Shown one piece after another: positions 28,330-36,834 of a stretch of 64,000 nucleotides of DNA. Both the position numbers and the translations under genes were made by a program. The notes under the pieces were generated by a model. It was given only the letters and a program-made list of their open reading frames with translations. It made no database searches and was not told where the DNA came from. The stretch's first letter is position 1, and every line of letters starts with the position of its first letter. The DNA comes from Roseateles_B sp041912595 (GTDB lineage Bacteria; Pseudomonadota; Gammaproteobacteria; Burkholderiales; Burkholderiaceae_C): assembly GCA_041912595.1 (NCBI GenBank), contig JAYRMR010000020.1:1-64000 (forward strand). Reading direction: 5' to 3'.

Positions 28330-29457
28330 CTACTGCGCCAGCAGCCGCTGCGCGATGTTTTCGACGGAGAACTGCTCGGCCAGTGCGCGCATGGCCTGCG
28401 GATCGGGCTGGACGTCGCCCCGCAGCGCCTCGCGCAGGGCCCGCGCGAAGCCGTCGGCGCTCACCGCCTCGCTCAGCACGCCGCAGCCGGTGGCAAGCAG
28501 CCGAGGCAGGTCCCCGACGGGCATCGACACCAGCGGGCGGCCGAGCTTGATGGCGTCCGAGAAGACGACGGGAATGCTCTCGATGCGGGACGGCAGCAGC
28601 ACCCAGTCGGCGGCCAGGATGGCCTGCTCGGCCTCGGCCTTCGCGAGGTAGCGGCCGGCATGGACGGGGCGCCCCGCCGCGGCGAGCGCGGCGACCTGGC
28701 TGCGCACCTGGGCGTCCATCGGGCCTCCGCCCTGGATGTCCACCTGCGCGATGCGCGACCAGTCCTCGTCAGTCAGCAGGGCCAGGGCGTCGAGCAGGAG
28801 GTCCACCCCCTTGTTGGGATGCCAGCGCCCGAGGAACAGCAGTCGCAGCGGCGCCTGGCTGCGGCGCGGGGTGATCGCCCGGCTGTCGATGCGCCGGGTG
28901 CTCGGCAGGAACTCGATGGCCCGGCCGCTGATGCGCTGCGCGTCGTCGGCCAGCTGGTAGCCGTCGGCGTAGGCGACGCGGGCCTGGCGGATGGTGTGCG
29001 CGAGGATCTGCCGCACGACGGGAATGCGGCCGAGGCTCCAGACGTCGCTGCCGAGCATCCAGACGGAATAGTCGAGGCCGCGCTCGCGTGCCACCCGGCG
29101 CGCCCAGTCCCCGCAGGGCAGTGCCCACAGGGCGAAGAGCCGGCAGCGGGGCTGCGCCGCCACGGCGGCCCGCGTCGCGGCCAGGCCCCCGCGCAGGACG
29201 CGGAGGATCCAGCGCCAGTCGCTGGGCTTCCAGGGCTTGAGGGTCGACAGCGCCTGGGCCGGTGCGGCGAAGCGGAAGACCTCCACGCCCGGGCCCCAGG
29301 TCTCCTGCCCGTCCGTCGGCCCCGGGCAGACGACGCGGACCTCGGTGAAGCGTGCGAGCTCCAGCGCCAGGTCCCCGACGAAGGAGCCCGCCGCCTCGCT
29401 GCCGTCACCGGCGATCGGGAAGGAGGTCGTCACCAGGACGATCGCGGGCGGCTTCAA
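28330..29457 (-). CDS. GT4-family glycosyltransferase
   Basis: First gene of the minus-strand operon, 375 residues starting at a TTG (MKPPAIVLVTTSFP). GT-B features: N-terminal IVLVTTSFPIAGDGSEAAGSF, the hinge LLFLGRWHPNKGVDLLLDAL, and the C-terminal donor-site region LLPSRIESIPVVFSDAIKLGRPLVSMPVGD with the E-x7-E-like acidic residues. A retaining transfer from a nucleotide sugar to a lipid-linked glycan is likely. The 148-bp region to the divergent pglL gene must hold both promoters, but I cannot assign them. Confidence 0.86.
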   Translation of the reverse strand: MKPPAIVLVTTSFPIAGDGSEAAGSFVGDLALELARFTEVRVVCPGPTDGQETWGPGVEVFRFAAPAQALSTLKPWKPSDWRWILRVLRGGLAATRAAVAAQPRCRLFALWALPCGDWARRVARERGLDYSVWMLGSDVWSLGRIPVVRQILAHTIRQARVAYADGYQLADDAQRISGRAIEFLPSTRRIDSRAITPRRSQAPLRLLFLGRWHPNKGVDLLLDALALLTDEDWSRIAQVDIQGGGPMDAQVRSQVAALAAAGRPVHAGRYLAKAEAEQAILAADWVLLPSRIESIPVVFSDAIKLGRPLVSMPVGDLPRLLATGCGVLSEAVSADGFARALREALRGDVQPDPQAMRALAEQFSVENIAQRLLAQ

Positions 29458-29605
29458 GAGACGGCCCCCGGGCGTCGTCCGCGGGGCGGTGGTGGCGGGT
29501 CATGCGGCATAGGCGGACATTGTCGCGTGTGCGCAGCGCTCCCGCGTGGCGTCGTCGCACCTTGTGCCGTGACGAAGTGTGACCCCTGTGGCTCCCTGCG
29601 CGCGA

Positions 29606-31360
29606 ATGGATAGACTGCGCGACGTGAATCCGCTCGCCCTTGCCCTCGTCCTCGCCGCCACCCTTCCCTCCTTGCTGGCCTACAGCCTCGCGCCCTCGAC
29701 CACGCTGCTGAACCAGCTGCTGGCGCTCGGCCTGTGGGGCGGCGTGCTGCTGCAGGCCGTGCCACGCACTGCCTCCGCCGGAGCCGCCCTGCTGCCGCGC
29801 AGCCGCTGGGGCCTGATGGCCATCGGCGTGGCGGTGCTCGGCGCCGTGGCGGGGGTGAAGCTGACGGCCCTGACCGCGCTGCCCGCGCTGGCGCTGGCGA
29901 TGGCCGGCGTCCTGGTGCTGGCCGGTGCGCGGGCGGCGGCCTCGGCCGACGGCCTGGCCTGGGGCCGCTGGCTGGCGCTCGGGCTGCTGCTGGCGGCCGT
30001 CGGGGGCGCCCTCGTGTCGCTGGTGCAGGTCTTCGTGCCGGACTGGACGGACGCCGCCTGGATCGCACGCTCGGGCATTCCGGGGCGTGCCGTGGGGAAC
30101 ATCCGTCAGCCCAACCACCTCGCGAGCCTGCTGCTGTGGGGCTGCATCGCGGCGGTCTGGCTCAGCGAGAGCTGGGGGAGCCGCCGGCCGGCCCTGCGCG
30201 CCCTGCTGCCTGTCGTGCTGTGGCTGCTGCTGTTCTGCGTGGTCCTCAGCGCCTCGCGCACGGGCATGTGGTTCGGCGTCGCGCTGCTGGTGCTGTGGGG
30301 CGTGTTTGACCGGCAGCTCCGCGGGCCGGCCCGCCTGAGCCTGCTGCTCACGCCACTGCTGACGGCCGCCTCGTGGCAGTTCATGCACTGGTGGTCGGCG
30401 GTCAGTGGCCATGCCTTCGGGGCCGAGGCGCGGCTGGCGGAAGGGGCGGGCTCGCCCTCGCGCGTGGCCGTCCTCAAGAACACCTGGGCCCTGCTCCAGC
30501 AGCATCCCTGGCGCGGCGTGGGCTGGGGGGACTTCAATTTCGCCTGGACCCTCACGCCCTTCCCGGACCGCCCCGTCGCCTTCTTCGACCACTGCCACAA
30601 CCTCGTGATGCAGGTCCTGGTGGAGATGGGCTGGCCGCTCGGCCTGCTGCTGCTCGGCGGCCTGGGCTGGCTTCTGTGGCTGGCGGGCCGTGCGGCCTGG
30701 CGGGCGCAGGGCGAGCTGGCCCTGCAGCGCCGCTGCGCGCTGATGGTGGTGCTGATGATCGGCCTGCACAGCATGCTCGAGTACCCGCTGTGGTACCTCT
30801 ACTTCCTGCTGCCCACGGCCTTTGCCCTGGGCGTGGCGCTGGCCGTCGATCCCGCCCCGGGCATCGAAAGGCAAGACCTGACCCCCACCGATCGTCCGGA
30901 CCTGCGCCGGCGCCTGATGCAGCTGGGCGGCGCGCTCATGGTGGCCGGCGCATTCTTCGCGGCCTGGGACTACCTGCACATCGTCGACATCTACCGCTCC
31001 GGGCCGCGCCTGCCGCCGCTGGAAGAGCGTATCGCCCGCGGGCAGCGGAGCCTGCTGTTCTCGGCCGGTGCGGACTACGCCGCCGCCACGGTGCCGGCCG
31101 CGTCCCGCGCGACGCTCGAGGCCGCGCAGCGCACGGGGCACAACCTCATCGACGTGCGGCTGATGATCGCGTGGGCGCAGTCCCTGCAGGCGGTCGGCGA
31201 GACGGACAAGGCGCGCTACCTGGTGCAGCGCCTGCGGGAGTTCCACAACGCCGCGGCGAACGACTGGCTCGACGAATGCGAGCGCTGGCCGGCCCACGCC
31301 ATGCGGCCCTTCCAGTGCGAGGCGCCGCAGCGCCGCTACGGCTACGAGGACTTCCGCTGA
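29606..31360 (+). CDS. pglL: PglL/PilO-family O-oligosaccharyltransferase
   Basis: Inner-membrane Wzy-like enzyme that transfers a preassembled glycan from undecaprenyl pyrophosphate to Ser/Thr of periplasmic proteins, typically pilin. About 584 residues from the ATG at 29606; GTG 29579 is a longer alternative. There are twelve or so membrane segments. PglL signatures: PGRAVGNIRQPNHLASLL, SASRTGMW, a periplasmic loop with GVGWGDFNFAWT, FDHCHNLVMQVLVEMGWP, and HSMLEYPLWYLYF. A C-terminal Wzy_C_2-type helical domain (about 460-575) follows the last helix. Location beside pilin and glycan genes supports a role in pilin glycosylation. Confidence 0.9.
   Translation: MDRLRDVNPLALALVLAATLPSLLAYSLAPSTTLLNQLLALGLWGGVLLQAVPRTASAGAALLPRSRWGLMAIGVAVLGAVAGVKLTALTALPALALAMAGVLVLAGARAAASADGLAWGRWLALGLLLAAVGGALVSLVQVFVPDWTDAAWIARSGIPGRAVGNIRQPNHLASLLLWGCIAAVWLSESWGSRRPALRALLPVVLWLLLFCVVLSASRTGMWFGVALLVLWGVFDRQLRGPARLSLLLTPLLTAASWQFMHWWSAVSGHAFGAEARLAEGAGSPSRVAVLKNTWALLQQHPWRGVGWGDFNFAWTLTPFPDRPVAFFDHCHNLVMQVLVEMGWPLGLLLLGGLGWLLWLAGRAAWRAQGELALQRRCALMVVLMIGLHSMLEYPLWYLYFLLPTAFALGVALAVDPAPGIERQDLTPTDRPDLRRRLMQLGGALMVAGAFFAAWDYLHIVDIYRSGPRLPPLEERIARGQRSLLFSAGADYAAATVPAASRATLEAAQRTGHNLIDVRLMIAWAQSLQAVGETDKARYLVQRLREFHNAAANDWLDECERWPAHAMRPFQCEAPQRRYGYEDFR
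30872..30882 (-). repeat. Dispersed 11-mer GTCAGGTCTTG (copy in pglL, minus orientation)
   Basis: Exact minus-strand copy, within the longer shared GGGTCAGGTCTTG. Inside the pglL coding region, encoding QDLT. Confidence 0.8.
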
Positions 31361-31382
31361 CGTCGGCGCCCGGGCCGGGCGC

Positions 31383-31865
31383 TCAGTCTTCGGCGGTCCA
31401 GTCCCCGCTCTTGCCGCCCTTCTTCTCCATCACGCGGATGCCCTGCATGACCATGCCGCGGTCGGCGGCCTTGCACATGTCGTAGATGGTGAGCAGGCCG
31501 ACCTGCACGGCGGTGAGGGCCTCCATCTCGACGCCGGTCTGGCCGAGGGTCTCGACCTGCGCCTCGCAGTGGACGGTGGCAGCGGCCTCGTCGATGCGGA
31601 ACTCCACCGCCACGCGCGTGATGGGCAGCGGGTGGCACAGCGGGATGAGGTCGCTGGTGCGCTTGGCGCCCTGGATGGCGGCGATGCGCGCCACGCCCAG
31701 CACATCGCCCTTCTTCGCGTGGCCGCCCTGGATGAGCGCCAGCGTGGTCGGCAGCATGCGGATGCTGCCCGTCGCCCGGGCCACCCGATGCGTGACGGCC
31801 TTGCCGGACACATCGACCATGTGGGCCTGGCCCTGGGCGTCAAAATGGGTGAGGGGCGAATTCAT
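31383..31865 (-). CDS. moaC: Cyclic pyranopterin monophosphate synthase MoaC
   Basis: Second step of molybdenum cofactor synthesis: converts 3',8-cyclo-dihydro-GTP to cyclic pyranopterin monophosphate. 160 residues from ATG 31865 (MNSPLTHFDAQGQ). Conserved segments: MVDVSGKAVTHR, KKGDVLGVARIAAIQGAK, LIPLCHPLPI (active-site His), TGVEMEALTAV, LTIYDMCKA and KSGDW. It is a lone moa gene here, converging on pglL across a 22-bp gap and divergent from the M48 protease gene. Confidence 0.97.
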   Translation of the reverse strand: MNSPLTHFDAQGQAHMVDVSGKAVTHRVARATGSIRMLPTTLALIQGGHAKKGDVLGVARIAAIQGAKRTSDLIPLCHPLPITRVAVEFRIDEAAATVHCEAQVETLGQTGVEMEALTAVQVGLLTIYDMCKAADRGMVMQGIRVMEKKGGKSGDWTAED

Positions 31866-31966
31866 GGGCAGCAACACTGGCTTAAGGATTGCCTGACATG
31901 ATAGCGACCGGCCCGGCGTGCCCCGCGGGCCCGCATCAGGGTCGGCCAGGGCCGAGGGAGACGGGA

Positions 31967-33601
31967 TTGTTGGTGAACAGACGGCCTGAAAGGGCGCAAG
32001 ACGAACGGGCGCCGGGCCGGCATCAGGCACCGGGACGGCCGCTGCATCAGCGCCTGCTGGCGGCGCTGTGCGCGGGCGCGATGCTGCTGCCCGCCGCGCC
32101 GCTGCACGCGCAGGTGAACCTGCCGGCGCTCGGGGACTCCGTCTCGGATGACCTCAGCATCAGCGCCGAGAAGCACCTGGGCGAGCAGATCATGCGGCAG
32201 ATCCGCCCCGACCCGGACTACCTCGACGACCCGCTGCTGCTGGAATACGTGCAGGGTGTGTGGGCACCGCTGGTGGAGGCGGCGCGCCGCCAGGGCAATA
32301 TCGGTGACGACACCAGCGACCGCTTCGCCTGGGAGACCTTCCTGGTGCGGGACCGCAGCGTGAACGCCTTTGCGCTGCCGGGCGGCTATGTCGGCGTGCA
32401 CCTGGGCCTGCTGGCCATCACCAGCTCGCGGGACGAGCTGGCCTCGGTGCTGGGGCACGAGCTGTCCCACATCACGCAGCGCCACATCGCGCGGCGCATC
32501 GTCGGAGATTCGCGCAGCAGCATGGCCGCGATGGCCGGCATGGTGCTGGGCCTGATCGCGGCCTCCAAGGCCGGCAGCGTGGACCTCGCCAATGCCGCCA
32601 TCCTCGGCAGCCAGGCGGCGGCGCAGCAGGCCTCGCTCAACTTCTCGCGCGACATGGAGCGCGAGGCCGACCGCGTCGGCTTCAACGTCATGACCGGCGC
32701 CGGTTACCAGGGGCAGGGCATGGTGAGCATGTTCGAGCGCATGGACCAGGCCTATCACCTGATGGACTCGGGGGCCTACCCCTACCTGCGCTCGCACCCG
32801 CTGACCACCGAACGCATCGGTGACGCCCGCCTGCGCCTGGGCACCGAGACGCCGCCGCCGCTCGACACCTCGCCGGAGCACGCCCTGATGGCGGCGCGCT
32901 CGCGCGTGCTGATGGATCCACGCGCCGAGACCTGGCGGCAGCTGCAGGGCATGGACGCCGGCGTGCGACAGACCCTCAGCCACGGCCACGAGCAGCTGGC
33001 CGCACGCTACGCCAGCGCGCTGGCCTCGATCAAGCTGCGGGACTTCGCCCGTGCCGAGGCCGCCCTGCAGTTGGCCGAACAGCTGCAGCGCCAGACAGTG
33101 CCCGACGACGCCCGCGCGCGCCGCGACCTCGCCTTCCTGCGCGCCGAGCTGGCCCAGGCCCGCGGCGATGCCACGGCCGGCTACGTGGCGCTGTCCGCGC
33201 TGCCCGAGAAGAGCCGCGCCGTGCTGATGATGCGCGGGCTGCTGGCCCAGGTCGACAAGCAGCCGGAGCGGGTGCGCGCGGCCGCGGAGTCGCTGCAGAC
33301 GCACGTCAGCCTGCACCCGTCCGATGCCGGCGCCTGGGGTCTGCTGTCCCAGCTGTGGACGCAGCTCGACCAGCCGCTGCGGGCCGTCCGGGCGCTGGGG
33401 GAGTCGCGCGCGGCGATGGGCGACATCAACGGCGCCATCGACCGCCTGCGGTCCGGCCTGCGGCTGTCGCGCGTCAAGGACGCGGACCAGTTCGAGGCCT
33501 CGGTGATCGATGCCCGCCTGCGCGCGCTGCTGTACGAGCGGCGCCAGCTGCTGCTCGAGATGTACCCGCGCGGCGCGCCGCCCGGGGCCGAGCTGCCCTG
33601 A
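31967..33601 (+). CDS. M48-family periplasmic metalloprotease, BepA/YfgC-like
   Basis: About 544 residues. The start is a TTG or GTG cluster at 31967-31975 behind a GGGAG ribosome site. I list the first TTG. A signal peptide (LLAALCAGAMLLPAAPLHAQ) follows an unusually long positively charged N-terminus. The M48 domain has zinc motif HELSH and downstream glutamate ligand in MEREADRVGF. The C-terminal half is helical with TPR-like repeats (YASALASIKLRDFARAEAALQ), as in BepA, which assists outer-membrane protein assembly and LptD maturation. Length and order fit BepA. Confidence 0.9.
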   Translation: MLVNRRPERAQDERAPGRHQAPGRPLHQRLLAALCAGAMLLPAAPLHAQVNLPALGDSVSDDLSISAEKHLGEQIMRQIRPDPDYLDDPLLLEYVQGVWAPLVEAARRQGNIGDDTSDRFAWETFLVRDRSVNAFALPGGYVGVHLGLLAITSSRDELASVLGHELSHITQRHIARRIVGDSRSSMAAMAGMVLGLIAASKAGSVDLANAAILGSQAAAQQASLNFSRDMEREADRVGFNVMTGAGYQGQGMVSMFERMDQAYHLMDSGAYPYLRSHPLTTERIGDARLRLGTETPPPLDTSPEHALMAARSRVLMDPRAETWRQLQGMDAGVRQTLSHGHEQLAARYASALASIKLRDFARAEAALQLAEQLQRQTVPDDARARRDLAFLRAELAQARGDATAGYVALSALPEKSRAVLMMRGLLAQVDKQPERVRAAAESLQTHVSLHPSDAGAWGLLSQLWTQLDQPLRAVRALGESRAAMGDINGAIDRLRSGLRLSRVKDADQFEASVIDARLRALLYERRQLLLEMYPRGAPPGAELP

Positions 33602-33605
33602 GGGC

Positions 33606-33965
33606 TCAGTCGATCGGGGAGGGGAAGACGCGCTCGACGACCGTGTCGATCAGCATGCCGCACAGGCTGTAGATCAGCGAGCCGACCAGCGCAGCGCCGA
33701 AGCCCGTGACGGCAAAGCCGTCCAGCACGCCCGCGGCCGCCCAGAACATCAGGGCGTTGATCACGAAGAGGAAGAGCCCGAGGCTCACCACCGTGACGGG
33801 CAGGGTCAGCAGGACGAGGATCGGCCGCAGCAGCGTGTTGAGCAGGCCCAGCAGCAGTGCCGCGATCATGGCCGAGCCGAAGCTCTTCACTTCCACGCCG
33901 GGGTAGAGATGGGCGACCAGCAGCAGGGCGCCTGCGAGCAACAGCCAACGGGTGAGCGTCTTCAT
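33606..33965 (-). CDS. Phage-holin-superfamily IV small membrane protein
   Basis: 119 residues from ATG 33965 (MKTLTRWLLLAGALLL) with four hydrophobic segments and short loops. Sequence motifs AALLLGLLNTLLRPILVLLTLP and FLFVINALMFW are typical of the family annotated as phage holin family protein (mycobacterial 4-TMS type). No phage genes are nearby, so a lysis role is unlikely. Function is unknown. It converges on the M48 protease gene with a 4-bp gap. Confidence 0.85.
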   Translation of the reverse strand: MKTLTRWLLLAGALLLVAHLYPGVEVKSFGSAMIAALLLGLLNTLLRPILVLLTLPVTVVSLGLFLFVINALMFWAAAGVLDGFAVTGFGAALVGSLIYSLCGMLIDTVVERVFPSPID

Positions 33966-34080
33966 GGCGGCGAGCATACCCGCGCGACCGTGAATTTGGC
34001 GCGCGGCCCGGCTCCGGACTTGCCCTGGATCATCCCCACGCTTCTCAAGGGCGCCCGGCTTCGTGCACAATCCGGGCTTC

Positions 34081-34211
34081 CGAAAGGGGAGTAGCTCTCG
34101 GCCCATGTGCCGAGGCGGCCGCCCGTCAGTACGGTGCTCGCGAGAGTGCCCGGGCCCCGCAGCCAGCCCGCACCATCCTCTGGTGCCGGCCACGCCCCGC
34201 AAGACCTTTCG
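34081..34211 (+). ncRNA. yybP-ykoY manganese riboswitch
   Basis: The leader of the downstream TerC gene shows the hallmark blocks of this family: CGAAAGGGGAGTAGC at the 5' side, an internal CCCGTCAG block, and GCAAGACCTTTCG at the 3' side. The outer P1 helix is a perfect 7-bp pairing, CGAAAGG (34081-34087) with CCTTTCG (34205-34211). A further hairpin, TGAGCCG/CGGCTCA (34212-34251), could form the expression platform. It ends 75 bp before the TerC start. The class senses Mn2+ and usually turns on Mn exporters. Confidence 0.94.
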
Positions 34212-34286
34212 TGAGCCGTCGATGTCCTGGCTGCCGTGTTCCGGCGGCTCAGGTATCTTGTGTCTGACGTCTTGCGGGAGTCTCTG

Positions 34287-35252
34287 ATGAGCAGCAGCGC
34301 GCCCCTGTGGTTGTGGGTTTTCTTCGTGGTGTCCGTCCTGGGCGCCTTGTTTGTCGACTTCGTCCTGCTGCGCAAGCAGGGTGCCCACGAGGTCAGCGTG
34401 CGCGAGGCCGTGCGCTGGTCCGTGGTCTGGGTGGCCCTGAGCCTGGCTTTCAATGCGCTCCTGTGGTGGGCGGTGCGTGACAGCAGCGGCGACACCGCGC
34501 TGGCCAACACGCGCGCCCTCGAGTTCCTCACGGGCTACCTCATCGAGAAGTCCCTGGCGGTCGACAACATCTTTGTCTTCCTGATGATCTTCACCTACTT
34601 CTCGGTGCCGCCGGCCTACCAGAAGCGGGTGCTGATGTGGGGCATCGTCGGCGCCATCGTGCTGCGCACGGTGATGATCCTCGTGGGCAGCTGGCTGATC
34701 GCGCAGTTCCACTGGGTGCTGTATCTCTTCGGCGCCTTCCTGCTGCTCACCGGCATCAAGATGTGGTGGGCGGCCGGGCAGGAGCCGGACCTCGAGTCCA
34801 ACCCCGCCCTGAAGCTGCTGCGCCGCGTGCTGCCCGTGAGCCCGCAGTTCGATGGCGAGCGCTTCGTCACCCGCCTGAACGGCAAGCGCATCGCGACGCC
34901 GCTGTTCCTGGTGGTCGCCCTGGTCGGCATCACGGACGTGATCTTCGCGGTGGACTCCATCCCCGCCATCTTTGCCGTGACCAGCGACCCCTTCATCGTC
35001 CTGACGTCCAATATCTTCGCCATCCTCGGCCTGCGGGCGATGTACTTCCTGCTCGCCGCCATGGCCGCCCGCTTCCACCTGCTGAGCTATGGCCTCGCGG
35101 TCGTGCTGGCCTTCATCGGCACGAAGATGATGCTGATCGACGTGATCAAGATCCCGGTGCTGGTCTCGCTGGCCGCCGTGATCGGCATCCTGGCGGTGAC
35201 CATGGTGATCAGCGTCCGCACGGCGCCCAAGCTGCCCGCCCCCAAGGCCTGA
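34287..35252 (+). CDS. TerC-family membrane protein (Alx/YgjT-like), riboswitch-controlled
   Basis: 321-residue polytopic membrane protein from ATG 34287 (MSSSAPLWLWVFFVVSVLGAL) with a GGGAG ribosome site. About nine membrane segments. Metal-site motifs: LIEKSLAVDNIFVFLMIF and GITDVIFAVDSIPAIFAVTSDPF, each with the paired acidic residues. It belongs to the longer Alx branch, distinct from the two ~240-residue TerC proteins at 14.4-15.9 kb. The yybP-ykoY riboswitch upstream strongly supports a role in Mn2+ export or Mn delivery to exported proteins. Confidence 0.93.
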   Translation: MSSSAPLWLWVFFVVSVLGALFVDFVLLRKQGAHEVSVREAVRWSVVWVALSLAFNALLWWAVRDSSGDTALANTRALEFLTGYLIEKSLAVDNIFVFLMIFTYFSVPPAYQKRVLMWGIVGAIVLRTVMILVGSWLIAQFHWVLYLFGAFLLLTGIKMWWAAGQEPDLESNPALKLLRRVLPVSPQFDGERFVTRLNGKRIATPLFLVVALVGITDVIFAVDSIPAIFAVTSDPFIVLTSNIFAILGLRAMYFLLAAMAARFHLLSYGLAVVLAFIGTKMMLIDVIKIPVLVSLAAVIGILAVTMVISVRTAPKLPAPKA

Positions 35253-35276
35253 GGGCCGCGGGTCGCCGTGCCGTCC

Positions 35277-35304
35277 AAAAAAGAGGCCCTCGACGAGAGG
35301 GCCT
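35277..35304 (-). terminator. Intrinsic terminator of luxI (minus strand)
   Basis: 8-bp perfect stem AGGCCCTC / GAGGGCCT with a 5-nt loop. Read on the minus strand it is followed by a CTTTTTT run, 55 bp beyond the luxI stop. It may also serve the convergent TerC gene weakly. Confidence 0.88.
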
Positions 35305-35358
35305 GAGCAAGAGAGAGACGGTCGGGGCCGCAGGCTGCTGCGGCGCTTCAGTGGGGCG

Positions 35359-36012
35359 TCAGGCGGCGGCCCGCAGCAGTTCGCTGATCGTGTAGGGGAC
35401 GGGCTGGGCGGCCGGCTGCTGCGTCTGCGTGGCCGGCACGAGGGCGTCGAAGGTCTTGTCCGTGAACTCGATCATCGCGGCGACGAGCAGCTGGCCCTCG
35501 CTCCGCACGGGCGGACCCAGGCGCTGGATGTCCACCCCCCAGCGCATGGCCAGGCGCTCGATGGCGACGGTCGTGCAGAAGATGAGCCGCTTCGCGCCTT
35601 CCTGGGCGGCGGTGCGGATGGCCTGCAGCAGCAGCTGCTTGCCGACCAGCAGGTCCGCGGCGCTGGCGCCGGGCAGGCCGTGCTGCTGGATGTCCATGGC
35701 GGCGTAGCGCGACAGCTCCCAGATCAGGGCGTCCTTGGGCGGCGTGTGCCCGCCCAGCAGCTGCGGGAAGAGATCCCCCAGCAGGTAGCTGCCTTCGGTG
35801 GGCAGGAGGCGGGCATAGCCGACGACCCGGCCTTCGTCCGTGCGGGCCACCAGGTGCACGGCCTCGGCCTTGTCGAACTGGTCCTGGTCAAAACCGGGGC
35901 GGCAGGGGAGATCCCATCCCAGGCGTCCGACGAAGACGTCGTACCGATAGGCGGCCAGTTCCGTGCGGGTGGCGGCGCTGAGTGCCGTGTCGGCGTAGCG
36001 ATGGATTCTCAT
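35359..36012 (-). CDS. Acyl-homoserine-lactone synthase (LuxI family)
   Basis: 217 residues from ATG 36012 (MRIHRYADTALS) with a strong GGAGGAG ribosome site. A longer open frame continues upstream but is not coding. Family landmarks: RYDVFVGRLGW, FDKAEAVHLVARTDEGRVVGYARLLP, GDLFPQLL, IWELSRYAAM and CTTVAIERLAMRWG, keeping the conserved Arg/Phe/Trp/Asp/Arg/Glu catalytic set. The acyl chain made cannot be predicted. It is divergent from an RsaM-like gene and LuxR. A lux-box-like dyad lies 74 bp upstream of its start, suggesting positive feedback. Confidence 0.95.
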   Translation of the reverse strand: MRIHRYADTALSAATRTELAAYRYDVFVGRLGWDLPCRPGFDQDQFDKAEAVHLVARTDEGRVVGYARLLPTEGSYLLGDLFPQLLGGHTPPKDALIWELSRYAAMDIQQHGLPGASAADLLVGKQLLLQAIRTAAQEGAKRLIFCTTVAIERLAMRWGVDIQRLGPPVRSEGQLLVAAMIEFTDKTFDALVPATQTQQPAAQPVPYTISELLRAAA

Positions 36013-36085
36013 GCGGGCTCCTCCGATCCTCGTCAGGCTGTGTGAGTGTGGACCGCATTTCAGGCGCTGGTGCGAATTCCGGCAA

Positions 36086-36101
36086 CTAACAGAACTGTTA
36101 G
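36086..36101 (-). promoter_or_regulatory. lux-box-like inverted repeat upstream of luxI
   Basis: CTAACAGAACTGTTAG: 7-bp perfect arms around AA, fitting the CT-N12-AG pattern bound by LuxR-type regulators. Its centre would be near -42 of a luxI transcript with a -10-like TGAAAT (minus strand, 36062-36057). The rest of the 300-bp luxI-rsaM gap shows no other clear element. Confidence 0.8.
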
Positions 36102-36312
36102 GGCCAGGGGCTCCGCAGGACTTGTACAGTTCCCTTCGGGGCGGTGATGCAATCGTCCCGAGGAGTTGTTTCGTGTGGGGCATGGCGGCCGCCCAATGAG
36201 CCTGCCAGCCCCGCGTGACCGGGATCCCGTTGGTAAAAGAAAGGAAGCGGGCCGCAGTCTGATGGTTCGCAGGAGCGGACCATGTGGAACTGAATGAGCC
36301 CGTCCAAGACTT

Positions 36313-36714
36313 ATGAGCATTGATTTCTACCGGCGGCTGGGTGCCGCACAGCTGGCGTCGCTGCGCTTCGAGCATCTCGAATCGCACGTCGACGCCGATC
36401 TCTCCGACCTCGCCCTGCAGTCGCGCTGCGAAGGCGCCTGGCTGACCGAGGGCATCGAGGGCTACACCGAATGGGTGGACAGCGCGCGCGCCGGCTACTC
36501 CATCGGCTGGGACTGGGTCGTGCAGCCGCCGTCCGGTCTGCTGGCGCTCAAGGCCCACTCCATCCGCACCAACATCATGCTCACGGAGCCCGATGGCACG
36601 GATGCCGGCCGCGCCCGCACCGAGATGCAGCTGGCCGAGCTGCTGGGGACCTGGCCCTGGCCGGAGACCGTCCTGCACTCGCTCCAGCAGGCCAGCCCGC
36701 AGCTGCAGCGTTAG
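36313..36714 (+). CDS. RsaM-like (DUF4902) quorum-sensing modulator
   Basis: 133-residue cytosolic protein between luxI and luxR. The pattern SIGWDWVVQPPSGLL and SIRTNIMLTEPDGTD with a terminal TWPWPETVLHSL matches what I know of RsaM/DUF4902 proteins, found in the same position between luxI and luxR in Burkholderia and some Pseudomonas, where they dampen AHL production. No DNA-binding domain or enzymatic motif is visible. Assignment rests on motif and synteny. It is divergent from luxI and co-oriented with luxR, 120 bp before the luxR start. Confidence 0.75.
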   Translation: MSIDFYRRLGAAQLASLRFEHLESHVDADLSDLALQSRCEGAWLTEGIEGYTEWVDSARAGYSIGWDWVVQPPSGLLALKAHSIRTNIMLTEPDGTDAGRARTEMQLAELLGTWPWPETVLHSLQQASPQLQR

Positions 36715-36743
36715 TTGCGCGAACCACCGGCGGCCGGCCATCA

Positions 36744-36757
36744 AGGGGAATTCCCCT
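36744..36757. promoter_or_regulatory. 14-bp perfect palindrome upstream of luxR
   Basis: AGGGGAATTCCCCT, fully self-complementary, in the 120-bp gap between the RsaM-like gene and luxR. It does not fit the lux-box pattern. It is a possible operator for another regulator. Confidence 0.5.
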
Positions 36758-36834
36758 AGTTGGCGCTGTTCGCACGCTTTGGCACCCTGCCGGGTCGCCG
36801 TTGAGGCGTCGTGCAACCAGCCGCCGGGGCCCCG

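Noticed and set aside
29405..31297. Very long open frame antisense to pglL (over 600 codons)
   Set aside because: Composition is Ala/Gly/Arg/His-rich with no recognisable domain. It mirrors the real gene's codon structure. Such antisense frames are common in GC-rich DNA.
33606..33965. Holin-like protein taken as a sign of a prophage
   Set aside because: No endolysin, integrase or structural phage genes are nearby. The family is also common as a chromosomal membrane protein.
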